64,000 nt of DNA from Hyposmocoma kahamanoa (taxonomy: Eukaryota > Arthropoda > Insecta > Lepidoptera > Cosmopterigidae), in NCBI RefSeq assembly GCF_003589595.1, contig NW_020654810.1, positions 19,969,201-20,033,200 on the forward strand, written 5' to 3'. A program made the translations under genes and the position numbers. Below the pieces are notes generated by a model, which made no database searches, was not told the origin of the DNA, and saw nothing but the letters and a program-made list of their open reading frames with translations. This document shows, in pieces, positions 45,811 to 56,110 of the stretch (the stretch's first letter is position 1; the number at the start of each line of letters is the position of its first letter).

Positions 45811-46783
45811 TTGTATGAAATGATACATATTTCTGTCCAATCGCCACTGCTCTAACTGCTTTAGAACTGAAGATAATATTACGTGTATAATGATATAAAT
45901 TATCGTTTACTTATATAACGTGATATAAATTTATCGCAACATATTTAATTTTGTATGTCACACTTTAATTTTAAGTGTAAAGGAATAGAAGCTGAGCTTC
46001 TATCCATATGCAATTGTGATTAATGTTAATCGTCTTTCACTTTGCAAAAACAGACCACAATGACATTGCCCGAAGGTGTTTGTAGCATTTTTATTTTGTT
46101 TATTTCATAATTGTCTGTAATCTTAATAGATAACTAATGAAATCGATTTGAAGTTATTTTAACATCATTATTTACGAAGTTACCTAATCATCTAACATAA
46201 GCACTTTGTAAAGTGACATATGATACAATTCCCTTTTATGCTTTCCTGTGAATGAGTAAAGTTAAATGCTATTATTTAAAAAGATAAACTATGCTATTGG
46301 GATTGAATTTTAAAAAGAAAATTTGCATCCAAAATTGTAGGACTTTTAAATCCATTTTTCTCAAAACACGAATTTCTGAATTAGCGCACTTTTCACAGAG
46401 GGTACAGAATTAATTCAAAGATGTATATTGTAACTGTCTTCCGTCCCCAATCAGGTTCTTAGAAGTTGTGAACAATTTATTCACAGTTCAACTCCTAAAA
46501 TAGACCAACCAAATTACATCACAAAACCAATTCACAGATCTTAAAGAAGTTATACAATGCTAGCTTAACTTTGTAATCGAATTAGCACCGCTTACTTAAG
46601 CGTAATTAAGAGCGTTAACTTAATACAAACAAAAGACTTAAGTTTTAAACTGGGTCGCTGAATTTGTTATCTTGAATGACACGGTGTTCCAAGTTTATAA
46701 TGCCTGTAAGTTATTTATGTAAGTATGTGCAAGGAGATATTCAGCGAACGGCAGTATAAAGGCGAGAAGATTATGGTAAACCA
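45811..46783. other. No gene recognised
   Basis: AT-rich, with nothing identified. Confidence 0.45.
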
Positions 46784-46940
46784 CAGTTTCCCAAAATGGT
46801 CCCTACCGCCCATCAGTGGGCGCTGAAGAGTCCTAGGGGGCGGCGGGCGGTAGGGGCCTCGGAAGCACTTGGGAGACGTTGGTGCTGTCCAGGGGGTGCT
46901 ACCGCATTTGAGAAAAAACGAGAATTGAGTTAGAGAGAGA
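46784..46940. mobile_element. Possible hAT terminal fragment with GC-rich hairpin
   Basis: CACAGTTTCCCAAAATGG resembles hAT ends of the CAG-N-GTTTCCCAAA type (recollection). CCCTACCGCCC at 46802 pairs with GGGCGGTAGGG near 46845. No second terminus is clear. Confidence 0.35.
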
Positions 46941-47023
46941 TTGAATTATCTATATAAACGACACTACATAATTGTATGTAATTATTTCCTTGTGATTTCT
47001 TTTTGTTTGGAACCCTATGTCCA

Positions 47024-47129
47024 GTCAAGAGCACGTCAAGCTTGACACTTTGTATTTTGGACCGTTCTTATTGTAAGCGGCATAGAGTTGGATTTACGTA
47101 TTAAGTGTCAAGCTTGACGTGCTCTTGAC
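47024..47129. mobile_element. 106-bp element with perfect 27-bp inverted repeats
   Basis: GTCAAGAGCACGTCAAGCTT plus GACACTT at 47024-47050 is mirrored exactly at 47103-47129, with a 52-bp spacer. Each arm also contains the 12-bp palindrome GTCAAGCTTGAC. No target duplication identified. Confidence 0.85.
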
Positions 47130-47307
47130 CCTGTACTAAACAATTAATGTTCATTTTCTATTACTCCATTAGAGTCAATAAATCGGTGTCAATCTCAAGC
47201 AAGCAATTTGAAAATAGAGAACGTATAAGACGTAACTTCTCGATGTATAAATATTCACTTATCGTCATAATAAATATTGGTATAGACAGTGCACATTTTG
47301 TAGGCCC

Positions 47308-47503
47308 GTAGATTCGCACGATGTACTAAAGCTGTAAAATTACGCTTTTCAAAGCCTACTGTACATCCTTTTATACTTGCAACGTATGGGTCAAGTATAC
47401 GCCTACGTGTCCATAATAACACCTTCAGGTTTCTGCTGGGGCTGCCGTGGCGCTGTAGCGCGTCAGAGATGTTGAAAGAACCGAATCTTGAAGGTGTTCG
47501 TTG
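47308..47503 (+). pseudogene. LINE polymerase C-terminal fragment, frameshifted
   Basis: Three successive plus-strand frames give RRFARCTKAVKLRF, then LFKAYCTSFYTCNVWVKYT, then RLRVHNNTFRFLLGLPWRCS and ASEMLKEPN before a TGA. The arrangement 'lFrsYCTplYtc.lWv.YT ... l.v.yNnafR.LlGLPr.cSAS.MF' is a conserved C-terminal block of non-LTR polymerases of the CR1/L2/Jockey kind. Two frameshifts, near 47345 and 47400, disable it. The next LINE scrap (47980-48162) repeats the end of the same block. Confidence 0.75.
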
Positions 47504-47639
47504 ATCGGTGGGACGCCGCTGGATGCAGCTTCATACTTTGCATTGGGGATAGATGTTTACCACCACTATAGTTATAAAATACTAACATTAGATTATAAGT
47601 TGTAATACTAACAAGCTATAGATTGTGTCAGAAATCAAA

Positions 47640-47885
47640 TCTTTTATTATTATTATCTATTTTAGACTCTCGCCTCTCCCAAGGCCTAAAAGAGTAATTT
47701 TGAATTTTTAAATGGGAGAGGCGGTATTTCCCGGCACTGGCACAGTTGGCCGGGGTCAGGGACTCAGGTTCAAGAACCGGCGAACAATACGTGCCGTATC
47801 GAGCAGGACCGCCTTCTGCATTTGTGCTGGAAGCGACACGCCACAGAAATCCAGCCAAATGTTATTACTATTATTATTATCTAAA
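47640..47885. repeat. Unclassified block bounded by ATT repeats
   Basis: TTATTATTATTATCTATTTT at the left and GTTATTACTATTATTATTATC at the right bracket a GC-richer core (GGGAGAGGCGGTATTTCCC). It is open on both strands over about 75 codons. Possibly the 3' end of another LINE or SINE. Confidence 0.4.
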
Positions 47886-47979
47886 CTGCAAGTAATGCAC
47901 GTAAAGTTTATTTTTATTTAATATTAAGATATTTTTACTACCATGTTGTTATACAGCTACTTTGCAGCGAGTCCATACA

Positions 47980-48162
47980 GCGGTATTAGTGGTAATAGTA
48001 CATGCGGATCCAGCATAAAAACGCATTCAGGGTTCTGTTGGGGCTACCGTGCAGTAACAGCGCTTTAATGAGAAGACGCGGCGATTACGAAATATGTATA
48101 TAACCCTCTGTCTAATTGTCACTGTATTTTTAAATAACTGCTACCATTTTCATTATTATTAT
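47980..48162 (+). pseudogene. LINE C-terminus plus ATT tail
   Basis: The plus strand reads MRIQHKNAFRVLLGLPCSNS then ALMRRRGDYEICI and a TAA at about 48098. The central NAFRVLLGLP is the same conserved block as in 47308-47503, in a different copy. A short 3' UTR follows and ends in CATTATTATTAT, into which the hAT-like element inserted. Upstream, stops (TAATAG) show 5' decay. Confidence 0.75.
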
Positions 48163-49087
48163 TAGAGGTGAAACGGATAATGGCGGGCGCTAGGCTTATA
48201 TTTTTTTTATTTTTTCTAGAAAAATATAGCAGGTAACTTATTTACTAAAAGTCGCCAAACTGCCTTACAGTTTGTTGGCGCCATGTGTCTGGCTTAATTA
48301 TATATACTTTACTAAGTATTTTATAACATTATATAATATTAACTATACTTACTAAATAAAATATAATAATTGCATTAGAAGTACGCCTTTAAGCTACATT
48401 TTAGTGCATATTTACTTAATTTTGTGACATTCCTTAGCCAATCATTATCGTTATATATTTTTGGAACTAAATAACGTGTACACCTTTTTCCATAATAGTT
48501 ATTTGTTTTAAACTGAACTAGTTTACCCTGCCTTACTCTTTTTGTCCGTACCTATTCTTAAGCCTAAATTTGTAATTATCACTGTAGAAATTTTCCAACA
48601 CTATCAAATATCTGCTCTTTATTTCTATTAGCATGACCTTACAGTGACTAAATATACTTGTTATAACAAATATAAATTTTAAAATAGCCAGAGAATTATG
48701 TAATTGTTTTTTTTCCTTCTCCACCGCGAGAAATTTGCATTCGGTTCAACAAACAAACAGCACTGATATTAAAGTATTGCCGAATTTGCGATTTTTCTTT
48801 CACTGTTAACATTTTTCTGTTATGTATTTGTTTGTATTATCGAATAAACTAATCAAGTGCCCACAACAAATCAAATCGTCAATGTAAAAGTGCAATCATT
48901 CACTTATCAATCAATCACGGGGATGCGCGCTGTAAACCGGTCGCGACATGTTTTCAGCAATGGCAATTATCCGGATATCCGGACTAGGTGCTCGCCGGAT
49001 ATCTGGTATCCGGTATCAGGCGGGATAGTAAAAATAGGCCGGATTGGCCGGATATCGGATAGTTACCGGATAATCGTTTCATCTCTA
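48163..49087. mobile_element. Non-autonomous hAT-like element, 925 bp
   Basis: Ends are TAGAGGTGAAACGGATAATG and, reversed, TAGAGATGAAACGATTATCC. ATTATTAT occurs on both sides (48155-48162 and 49088-49095), an 8-bp duplication typical of hAT; the TAGAGATG-N-AAC terminus is also hAT-like. The right 130 bp is packed with CCGGATATCCGG-type words; near the left end CGCCAAACTG pairs with CAGTTTGTTGGCG. The rest is AT-rich. Its only frames are a 63-codon minus one and a plus one running past the right end; no transposase is present. Confidence 0.88.
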
Positions 49088-49340
49088 ATTATTATAACGA
49101 TCAACAACCTAGATATTAAGTTAGATTGCATATTAGTACCATTGCTCCTCCTGCGTGAATAATTTTAATAATGTAAAGTGGAATACGGGAGGTATTCTGA
49201 GAACCCGGTATTATTAAAAAGAAAGGAAAATATCCAAACAAAATAGTTGCAACTTAACTTACACTACCGTAGTAAAGGTATTGCTAGTTACACTTTAAAA
49301 ACATAGAACAAAATATCTACTACTATTCACTCTACATGCA

Positions 49341-49402
49341 TCATTTCCATCAAATATACGTAGGAAAGTGTATACTTTCCTACGTATATTTGATGGAAAT
49401 GA
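49341..49402. repeat. Perfect 29-bp hairpin with 4-nt loop
   Basis: The left arm TCATTTCCATCAAATATACG plus TAGGAAAGT (49341-49369) is exactly mirrored at 49374-49402 around GTAT. Pairing has no mismatch or bulge. A minus frame (49327-49530) passes through it without recognisable content. Confidence 0.95.
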
Positions 49403-50340
49403 AATGTAATAAAAATGTAATGTATATTACATTTTAAAATCTCTGCATATCTTATTATGTTTGTAAATTGCATTAAAATGTTGTCACCAACACAAAAATG
49501 GCTCATATAATAACTTGATCCAGTTAACACGTTATTTATAGAAATGTTTCATTCATTAATTTATAACCAATCACCCAATCAGTGTTTTAAATTGGAGTGA
49601 CAGGTATTCATTGATATACCGATAAAGTTAAGGACAATTTTGCATTAAATGGAGAATATTATAATATAAAATGATATTGAATAAACAACGATTATGTGTT
49701 GAAACCACTTTTGAAACCACTACATTACCCGGCAAAGGACACCGGAAGCTCTAATGAAAACTTATTTCGTACACAAGTAAACGTTCATGATCATCAATAT
49801 GAGACAATAACATCTTCGTAGCACTTTTGAAATGGCCATAAGATGCGTATCTTATCATTTATTCCATCTACCGTTTCGTTTCCGCTACCGATTCAACAAA
49901 TCTCCAGTTTGACCCAAATAACCTTCGCGTTGGAAAATGGAGACGATTTCTCAAACTGGGAAAAAAAAATCCTATAACGTGTCAAGGACTACTTTTAAAA
50001 TGAGAACGCGTACGTTGTTTGTGCCACGATGTGGACTTACTTGTGCTGCCAATCGTGAAAATAAAAAGGAAAAAGTGTTTAAAACATGAAAATGAATATT
50101 ACTGCTGTTCCAAATAACTGCAACGGCGCTTTTATTGGCATATACTTTAAAAGCTTATCCGTGTCTAGGTTGCTTCACGCATCATCCTATTGTGTTAACA
50201 ACCCACTATTAACCTGCATCGATAGACTCTTCACAACACCGATAACCGCCGACCACATCATAAAACCAGCATTAACGTCACCAGTTCCATCACTTCTCGG
50301 AACCTTATTAACGATGATAAAAGACAGTAATCTTCAATAG
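49403..50340. other. No gene recognised
   Basis: No repeat family identified; an 84-codon plus frame at 50086-50340 lacks recognisable motifs. Confidence 0.4.
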
Positions 50341-50700
50341 ATAAAACAGCGATTATTTGTCGACGGCCACAGCATATTTTTTTTAAATAAAAAGCGAGTG
50401 CTGAGGCTTCGTCCTCACCCGATATGGTGCGGCTGACGAACACCACACACGTCGCTCGATTACGCAAAATCGAGACAACGACGCCTTCAAATTAAGTAGC
50501 CGCCGCCGACAACGGGCCTTAACGACCTGCCTTAATACCTGAGGAAGTGATTATTGTTTATTTTTATAATTGCCGCTGTAGGAAGTCGGAACTCGATACA
50601 TCGCGAAACGGCTACGGTTGGCGGCGAGACACAGACGCGGGATCACGTCGCGCCTCCGCGCAAATAAAGCAATTTGATGACAGTTAATTGAGTAACTGTT
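50341..50700. other. CpG- and GC-enriched non-repeat stretch
   Basis: Includes AAGTAGCCGCCGCCGACAAC and CGCGGGATCACGTCGCGCCT. It matches no repeat elsewhere in the window. In an AT-rich insect intergenic region this may mark a regulatory element or an untranslated exon; inference only. Confidence 0.3.
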
Positions 50701-51147
50701 TCGCTCTGATATATGAGCAATTTGTGTCAGCGCAGCTTACGATGATGCCCATTGTGAGTGTCAGAGAGTTCTTCAATCGGTGCACTTGGCAATTAACAAT
50801 GGACTGAATTGAGGAATGTGTTTATAGTCAAATGATCTTTACTATATTTTAATTACCAGAAACCAATTACTCTGACCAAGAGATCAGAAAACAAATTGAT
50901 GGCAAAAACAAGCGAATTTGTCGCAATTAAGAAATTTCGTTGATAACAAAAATCTCGAGCTTTTTTTGGGGTGACAATTTGCAACATTGTCGAGCAATTG
51001 GGAGCAAAGCTTGTCGAACCACAGCTATCACGTGGACTGGCATTATTGATTCCAGGTTTGACGTAACCGATGTCGGTTAATAATCAGCGTCATGTAAACG
51101 GACCTTTGATCAATTTTGGAATTAATTGAAACTGGTCACCGATTTCA
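50701..51147. other. No gene recognised
   Basis: Nothing identified; it ends in a polypyrimidine-poor but AG-ending context (CCGATTTCAG) before the candidate exon. Confidence 0.35.
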
Positions 51148-51318
51148 GACTACCCTCTATACTGAGTCATAACGGACGTAACTTTTTGTGTATTAGTTGC
51201 CCAAACGATGGCTACATGTTTAGTAAACAACACTCTTTTACCGGGGATCAGATTCAGTCGAGATGCGTGTTTCAAGACGGATATATCGCAATCCCAAATA
51301 GAAATTGTGACTTTCAAG
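51148..51318 (+). CDS. Possible internal exon of a host gene (Cys-containing protein)
   Basis: An open segment after a TTTCAG acceptor-like site reads LPSILSHNGRNFLCISCPND, then GYMFSKQHSFTGDQIQSRCV and FQDGYIAIPNRNCDFQ, before a GT (CAAG|GTCGAAG). Composition is balanced, with four cysteines and no low complexity, unlike neighbouring chance frames. The cysteine spacing and 'C.....f.i.nrn.dF' feel faintly like the N-terminal half of insect DNA/RNA non-specific nucleases, but this is a weak impression. I found no convincing partner exon nearby. The donor is not a good GTRAGT. It could be a pseudogene scrap or chance. Confidence 0.25.
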
Positions 51319-53040
51319 GTCGAAGGGTTATAGAACTGGGGCGGTTGAACCTGTTTTAGCCATTACGATTGAGCGGAAGCAAGGGCTGACAATTTCCGTT
51401 CCAAGGTACAATTTCTAGCAAGGTTAACGGCCTTGGTTGTAAAAACACGTGTAGAGAAAGAGGAATTATTCAAAAAAGCGTGATATATTCAAAGGTTCCA
51501 GCTATGATACTTTTTCCGAGTATTTAATAGAGTTAAAAATAAAGGATATAAAACAACCGACTCAGATTTCTTTAGATCGCCCCAAATTTTGCGTTGCTCT
51601 TATCTTGCTTGATTAAAATTGACATCTGTCTTTCCGATTATGAAACCTGTCTTCACAATATGACTACGGTGTCACGAGATATCGTGAAGGTTCGTTACCC
51701 TTACCTATTATTGGGTTTTCACCTCCATTAAACCTGTTTCCTATTGCAAATTATAGCGACGATTTGTGTTTGGTTCAGTGAACTCTAAATATAGCGGGAT
51801 TTGTCAGGATTCGTGGTGAATTTTCCGTCGTTAAGACGTCTGAAATTACGTGACGGTCGTATGTCTTCGGTGTGATTTTAAATTGCACAAAAATAGACAT
51901 AAGAGATGGAAATTTTCACAATTTTTACGCGACGCATTTTTACATATCATCTACGAGCAGGTTATATGTTTAATGGACTGGAATGTTTATAAGTCTATTC
52001 TCTTTAAGATAGGTAAGTTGCTTGCAAGGAATAGTTTTCATTTGGCTTTTTGTTGATACAAGCCGTAAGCCAAGCGCCTAGGTTATTAAAAAAAACATTA
52101 TTTTCTTTTGAAAAGTCTGGAAGACAATTGAAATAATCAAAACAATGATCCTGAAAAGACGCTTTATCACACTCGTGGTCATCTGTTTGCAATTACTTGT
52201 TGAACAAACAAAGTGCACGAACAGCTTTTTAACAGCAGATTAAGTACCGTAGTTTGTGTAGGCACTTCGTTTAACAAATGAGCCAGTAAATGAAGAATAA
52301 GAGCTGGGTGGAGACTCCAGTCAAGGTCAGTTTATAAATAACTTGCCCAGTTGGTTAGGCGTAGCCAGTTCTGAAACTTGTATCCTAAAGTGATACAGTT
52401 GGGATATTTGTGAATAAAGTAGATGCTCTATTATGCCTAAGATGACTGACATGAAAATAATCTGAGCAGTTTCATTTCTTTTCAGACGAATTTGAATTTC
52501 AATGGTTGTGTCTTTAATTAATTGATATAAGGTGGATTTGTGTATTAAATGTTTAGATAGCTTTGAACACTTTGAACGCTAAGATCATTGTTACGTAGAA
52601 TATATTAGGGTAGTACAAATTTAGATAATAAAATACTCCATACCGTTACGAATTATATGTATATACATAGTTGGTAGCAAGATGTGTGAATAAAAGCGAG
52701 TGTGAGAGAGTGAAGTGTAGTCGTGTTTTTGTATGAAAAATTTGGATTGTTGTTCTATTTCTGTTATTTTAAGAGATATACACAAATACGACAAATATGG
52801 TTTCAACTTCAATTGAACATCTCTGCGTCTCGCCTAAAAAATGAAAATGAAACAATAAGGTAAATTTTCATCTTGTTCACATTGTAGATTGCGCTTGGGA
52901 GGAAAATACGAGCAAAAATTTTATAGGTACTACAACAGCAGTGTGTTCTTCGGTCTTTATTATATTCAGCCCTTGAAAATTGTTGTGCTCATGTAATTTA
53001 TTTCTGTGCATGTGCGTAGGACATACAAAGTTTATTTATA
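51319..53040. other. No gene recognised
   Basis: Low repeat content. Short frames (51850-52056 plus, 52004-52192 minus, 52621-52812 minus) show nothing recognisable. GAACACTTTGAACGC near 52564 echoes the 23-bp unit at 42.3-42.7 kb. Confidence 0.4.
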
Positions 53041-53106
53041 TTCATCATCAATATCGTCACCTCATTACACGTCCCAATGCTGGGTACGGTTCTTTTCTAA
53101 GGAGGT
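53041..53106 (-). mobile_element. SINE family C 3' fragment
   Basis: TTCATCATCAATATCGTCAC, then CAATGCTGGGTACGGTTC. It is cut after about 65 bp. Confidence 0.65.
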
Positions 53107-53213
53107 TATTAAAGGCAGTTAAATTACTATTGCTAGTTGACATCAATGCTAGTGTTATTATGTACGAAATTAGATATTTGAAATTCTTGAGTATGGTGGC
53201 CTATAGTAGCAAT

Positions 53214-53519
53214 TTAGTAGCAGTAGCGCTCCTTGTCAAAGACTTTTTCCAGGGAAGTACTGCCACCTTGCCTATTTCTGCCGCGACGCAGTGATGTCAG
53301 CATTGCTGTGTTTCGGTTTTGAAGGGTAAGGGTGCTGGTGAAATTACAGGCACATGGGACTTGTCAACTTATGTCTCAGAGCGACAGGCGCAGCGGCAGT
53401 GCCCCTCAGATCTTTGCGCTTTAGAGCTTTGAGTGGCACTGCAACTGTTATGGACAGGCGTGTGGCTTACCATTAGGCGCACGACTTGTTCGTCCCGTCA
53501 CTTGGTATTATAAAAAAAT
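53214..53519 (+). mobile_element. Family A repeat, full length (best sense copy)
   Basis: TTAGTAGCAGTAGCGCTCC to CTTGGTATTATAAAAAAATG, uninterrupted, with GAGTTCGTC-like replaced by GACTTTTTCC. Useful as the reference copy. The frame at 52980-53294 ends inside it. Confidence 0.9.
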
Positions 53520-54074
53520 GTATACAAATTGTTATACACGATCCCAGATATAAAAAAAATCTTCGCATGTTTTTCGTAGTCTTCTTAAAACAACTACAAG
53601 TTATGAATGTAGTATTAAATAATTACTTAAGTGTATTGCGTGGGAAAAAGACGTTACCATGCCATTCTCTTTGGACATAACTGTGTATAAAAACAGAGTA
53701 ATTACGATGGCATTTATTCTCCTTTTACGACTCGTATGTTTATCAACTATAGTATTATAACAGTTACAAGTAACAGTAGTATAACAACTTTGACAGAATT
53801 AAATAAACAACAGAAGACCTTATGTATAAATAATGTGACGAAAGCTTTGTATACTTAGTTGTTAAATAATGAAAACAAATGAGATTCCCAAGAGGGTTTT
53901 TCTAAAATCTCTTCTGTTTTTCTGAATAATGAATATAACAAATTGTGTATAGATAGATTAGTTACGAATTTCAAAATTCGAAAACGAAAAGAAGTGATAG
54001 ACATAGGAGATCAGTTAACGTAACTACAATAGAGCTGAGCGAGATAAATTGCAAGGCGTAATGATGACTGACAG
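53520..54074. other. No gene recognised
   Basis: AT-rich, with nothing identified. Confidence 0.4.
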
Positions 54075-54235
54075 AATAAAGCGACAACCGAATAAAGGCC
54101 AAGAAGTAGTGTACATTGTGCAGAGAGATGGGTAGACAATATCGTCAAAGTGGCGGGCTGTAGAAGGGTGAGATGATAAATACAAGATTATAGTAGTTGG
54201 TACAAAATACGGGAGGCCTACACCCAGCAGTAGAG
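54075..54235 (+). pseudogene. RTE-type LINE C-terminus
   Basis: The plus strand reads CAERWVDNIVKVAGCRRVR, two stops, then IQDYSSWYKIREAYTQQ and a TAG at about 54226. 'RWtDDlvKvAGcrWm.aAqdR..Wr.lgEAYvQQW' is the familiar C-terminus of RTE/BovB-type polymerases. The segment upstream (about 54075-54125) is out of frame. It is at least as decayed as the 27.5-kb copy and belongs to a different RTE lineage judging by the missing RRRGRPRRR block. Confidence 0.8.
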
Positions 54236-54959
54236 GTGAAGACGGGCTTCGGATGACTATGATACAAAGCAGCTAGTAGAAACCACAAGAGATAAAGTAA
54301 TTTGCTAACTAAATCACACATTTAGTCGTATTTCCGTCTTCTTTGTCCCTTAGCAAACATTTTAATAACATAGCAATAAAGCCAAAAATATTTTATGTCA
54401 ACGACCGGGACAAAACATCGCCTCAAGTGTACCTGTGAATATAATTTATAATGCCATTTTGACTTGTTTATTTCTGGTTGTGAACAGAACAATGAATAAG
54501 ATGAGAAAAGATTACATTTTGTACGTCAATCTTTAGCTGTTTCTTGGTAAAGAAAATCTTGGCAATGCTACTGAGCTTCACAATTTTTCCTGCATCCTTC
54601 AACTGACCGACGAACTGTAGTAATAGTTTACAAGATTGTCTACACTATTCGATTATGCAAATGCCTTTGTGAAAGTATTTATATACATTCTTTTGGATTT
54701 ACAAAAACATACTGAGAGTTCTTTTTTCAATTATTTATACACGAAGTGATTTAGACCAAGGCAATATTATGTGTGATCAAGTAATCGCCCAGTGTACATT
54801 ATAATGACAATATCGCTCAAAGTTATCTCTGTTATAGTCAGAGTAAATTGAAAAGTGATTTGGGGTGCCTGAAAGAACACAGATCTCTTAATTTTGTTTT
54901 ATATTTCAGTCTTTTACAAGTGAACTTTTTCGGAATTTATGTCCGAAATATAATTTGAT
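54236..54959. other. No gene recognised
   Basis: AT-rich, with nothing identified. Confidence 0.4.
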
Positions 54960-55105
54960 TTGAAATTTACCATGTGCTTTTCGGTGAATGAAACATCGTC
55001 ATGAAACCTGCACACACCTGCAATGCAATTTAATGATGTGTGTGAAGCTTCCAATCCGCATTGGGCCGAAGCCCTCTCGTTGCGAAAGGAGGGCTAGACC
55101 AAGCA
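54960..55105 (+). mobile_element. SINE family C 3' portion
   Basis: TTTTCGGTGAATGAAACATC, ATGAAACCTGCACACACCTG and CCAATCCGCATTGGGCC, then AAGCCCTCTCGTTGCGAAAG. The plus frame 55061-55300 starts inside it. Confidence 0.7.
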
Positions 55106-55747
55106 GCGGAACTATGTATTCTAGCTATTATACCTAATTGGCGTGATTGTTCGGCACATTATTTACGTGTAAGCACTCATCGAGATCAATTTCAGTGGAT
55201 ACGAACTATGAGTGCGTTTGATAAAACTGAGACGAATATCTTCCTGCCCCATCATTTGGCCTTGATCACCGTTTGTCTACCACCTACTCACCAAAATTAA
55301 TTCAACGAGTCCAATCTCAGTGAGTATAATTGTAACGGAAATTTGTGGGGAGAAATAAATTTATTATTATTATTGAACATTCTATTTCGCGTATACCAAA
55401 TTAAATCTTTCCGAAATTGCGTAATTATACCACTAAAACAAAAACCTGCCTATAAATGTTATTCCAATCAAAGCACAAAATTTGCGCGGGCGCAACCATC
55501 ATATCTGCCGATTGTGAGCTAGGTCAAAGCAAAACGGGCGCCCGTGGCCCGCTCTATTGTTCACCAATGCCGCATACACAGGAATTTGGCGTAGGTATTG
55601 CCATTTGCAAGATTAATTGAGATTTATGAAGTGTATCATAAAGGATATACCTAGGTATATTAATTCCTACAACGTAGGTATATTGTATGAAGGTAAATTA
55701 GTTCGTATAAACAAATATAAACAATATATATCGTCGGTGTTCGTTCG
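55106..55747. other. No gene; ATT microrepeat
   Basis: AAATTTATTATTATTATTG near 55356 may be the 3' tail of an unrecognised LINE or SINE lying upstream. Confidence 0.4.
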
Positions 55748-56110
55748 GCCGCCAAGCAGTAATGTAAGTATTACTGCGTTCCGGTTTGGTAGAGTAAGGA
55801 TGCTGTAGGGCTAGCACGACAGTCCGTGGTTTGTGCGAGAGCGACATAAACCGCGAGATCTCTATGCGGGAATAGCAATATGTCGCGCTTTATGTCGCTT
55901 TCGCGCAAGTCACGGTGCTAGTCCTACTTGTGAAATTACAGGCACATGGGACTTGTCAACTTATGTCTCAAGGTGACGGGCGCAGTGGCAGTGTCTCTAA
56001 GATCTTTGCAATTTAAAGCTCTGACTAGTACTGCCACTGTTATGAATAGGTTCTTCGCTTATCACCAGCCGCACGACTTGTTCGTTCATTCACTTGGTAT
56101 TGTAAAAAAT
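55748..56110 (+). mobile_element. Family A repeat hosting a MITE, 5'-truncated
   Basis: GCCGCCAAGCAGTAATGTAA to GGATGCTG, then the MITE 55806-55926, then TTGTGAAATTACAGGCACAT to GGTATTGTAAAAAATAAA. Confidence 0.88.
55806..55926. mobile_element. 121-bp palindromic MITE, intact copy
   Basis: TAGGGCTAGCACGACAGTCC at the left and, reversed, TAGGACTAGCACCGTGACTT at the right. The inner arms TGTGCGAGAGCGACATAAA and TTTATGTCGCTTTCGCGCAA extend the TIR to about 45 bp. A TA at each edge could be the duplicated target (Tc1/mariner-like), though family A consensus has no TA exactly here. It is the sister of 8996-9098. Confidence 0.8.

Noticed and set aside
49341..49402. CRISPR or bacterial terminator
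   Set aside because: Single hairpin without repeats, T-run or bacterial genes; the window is plainly eukaryotic.
55806..55926. TA target duplication as proof of a Tc1/mariner MITE
   Set aside because: Family A consensus has no TA at the insertion point, so the TA may be part of the element ends; superfamily left open.
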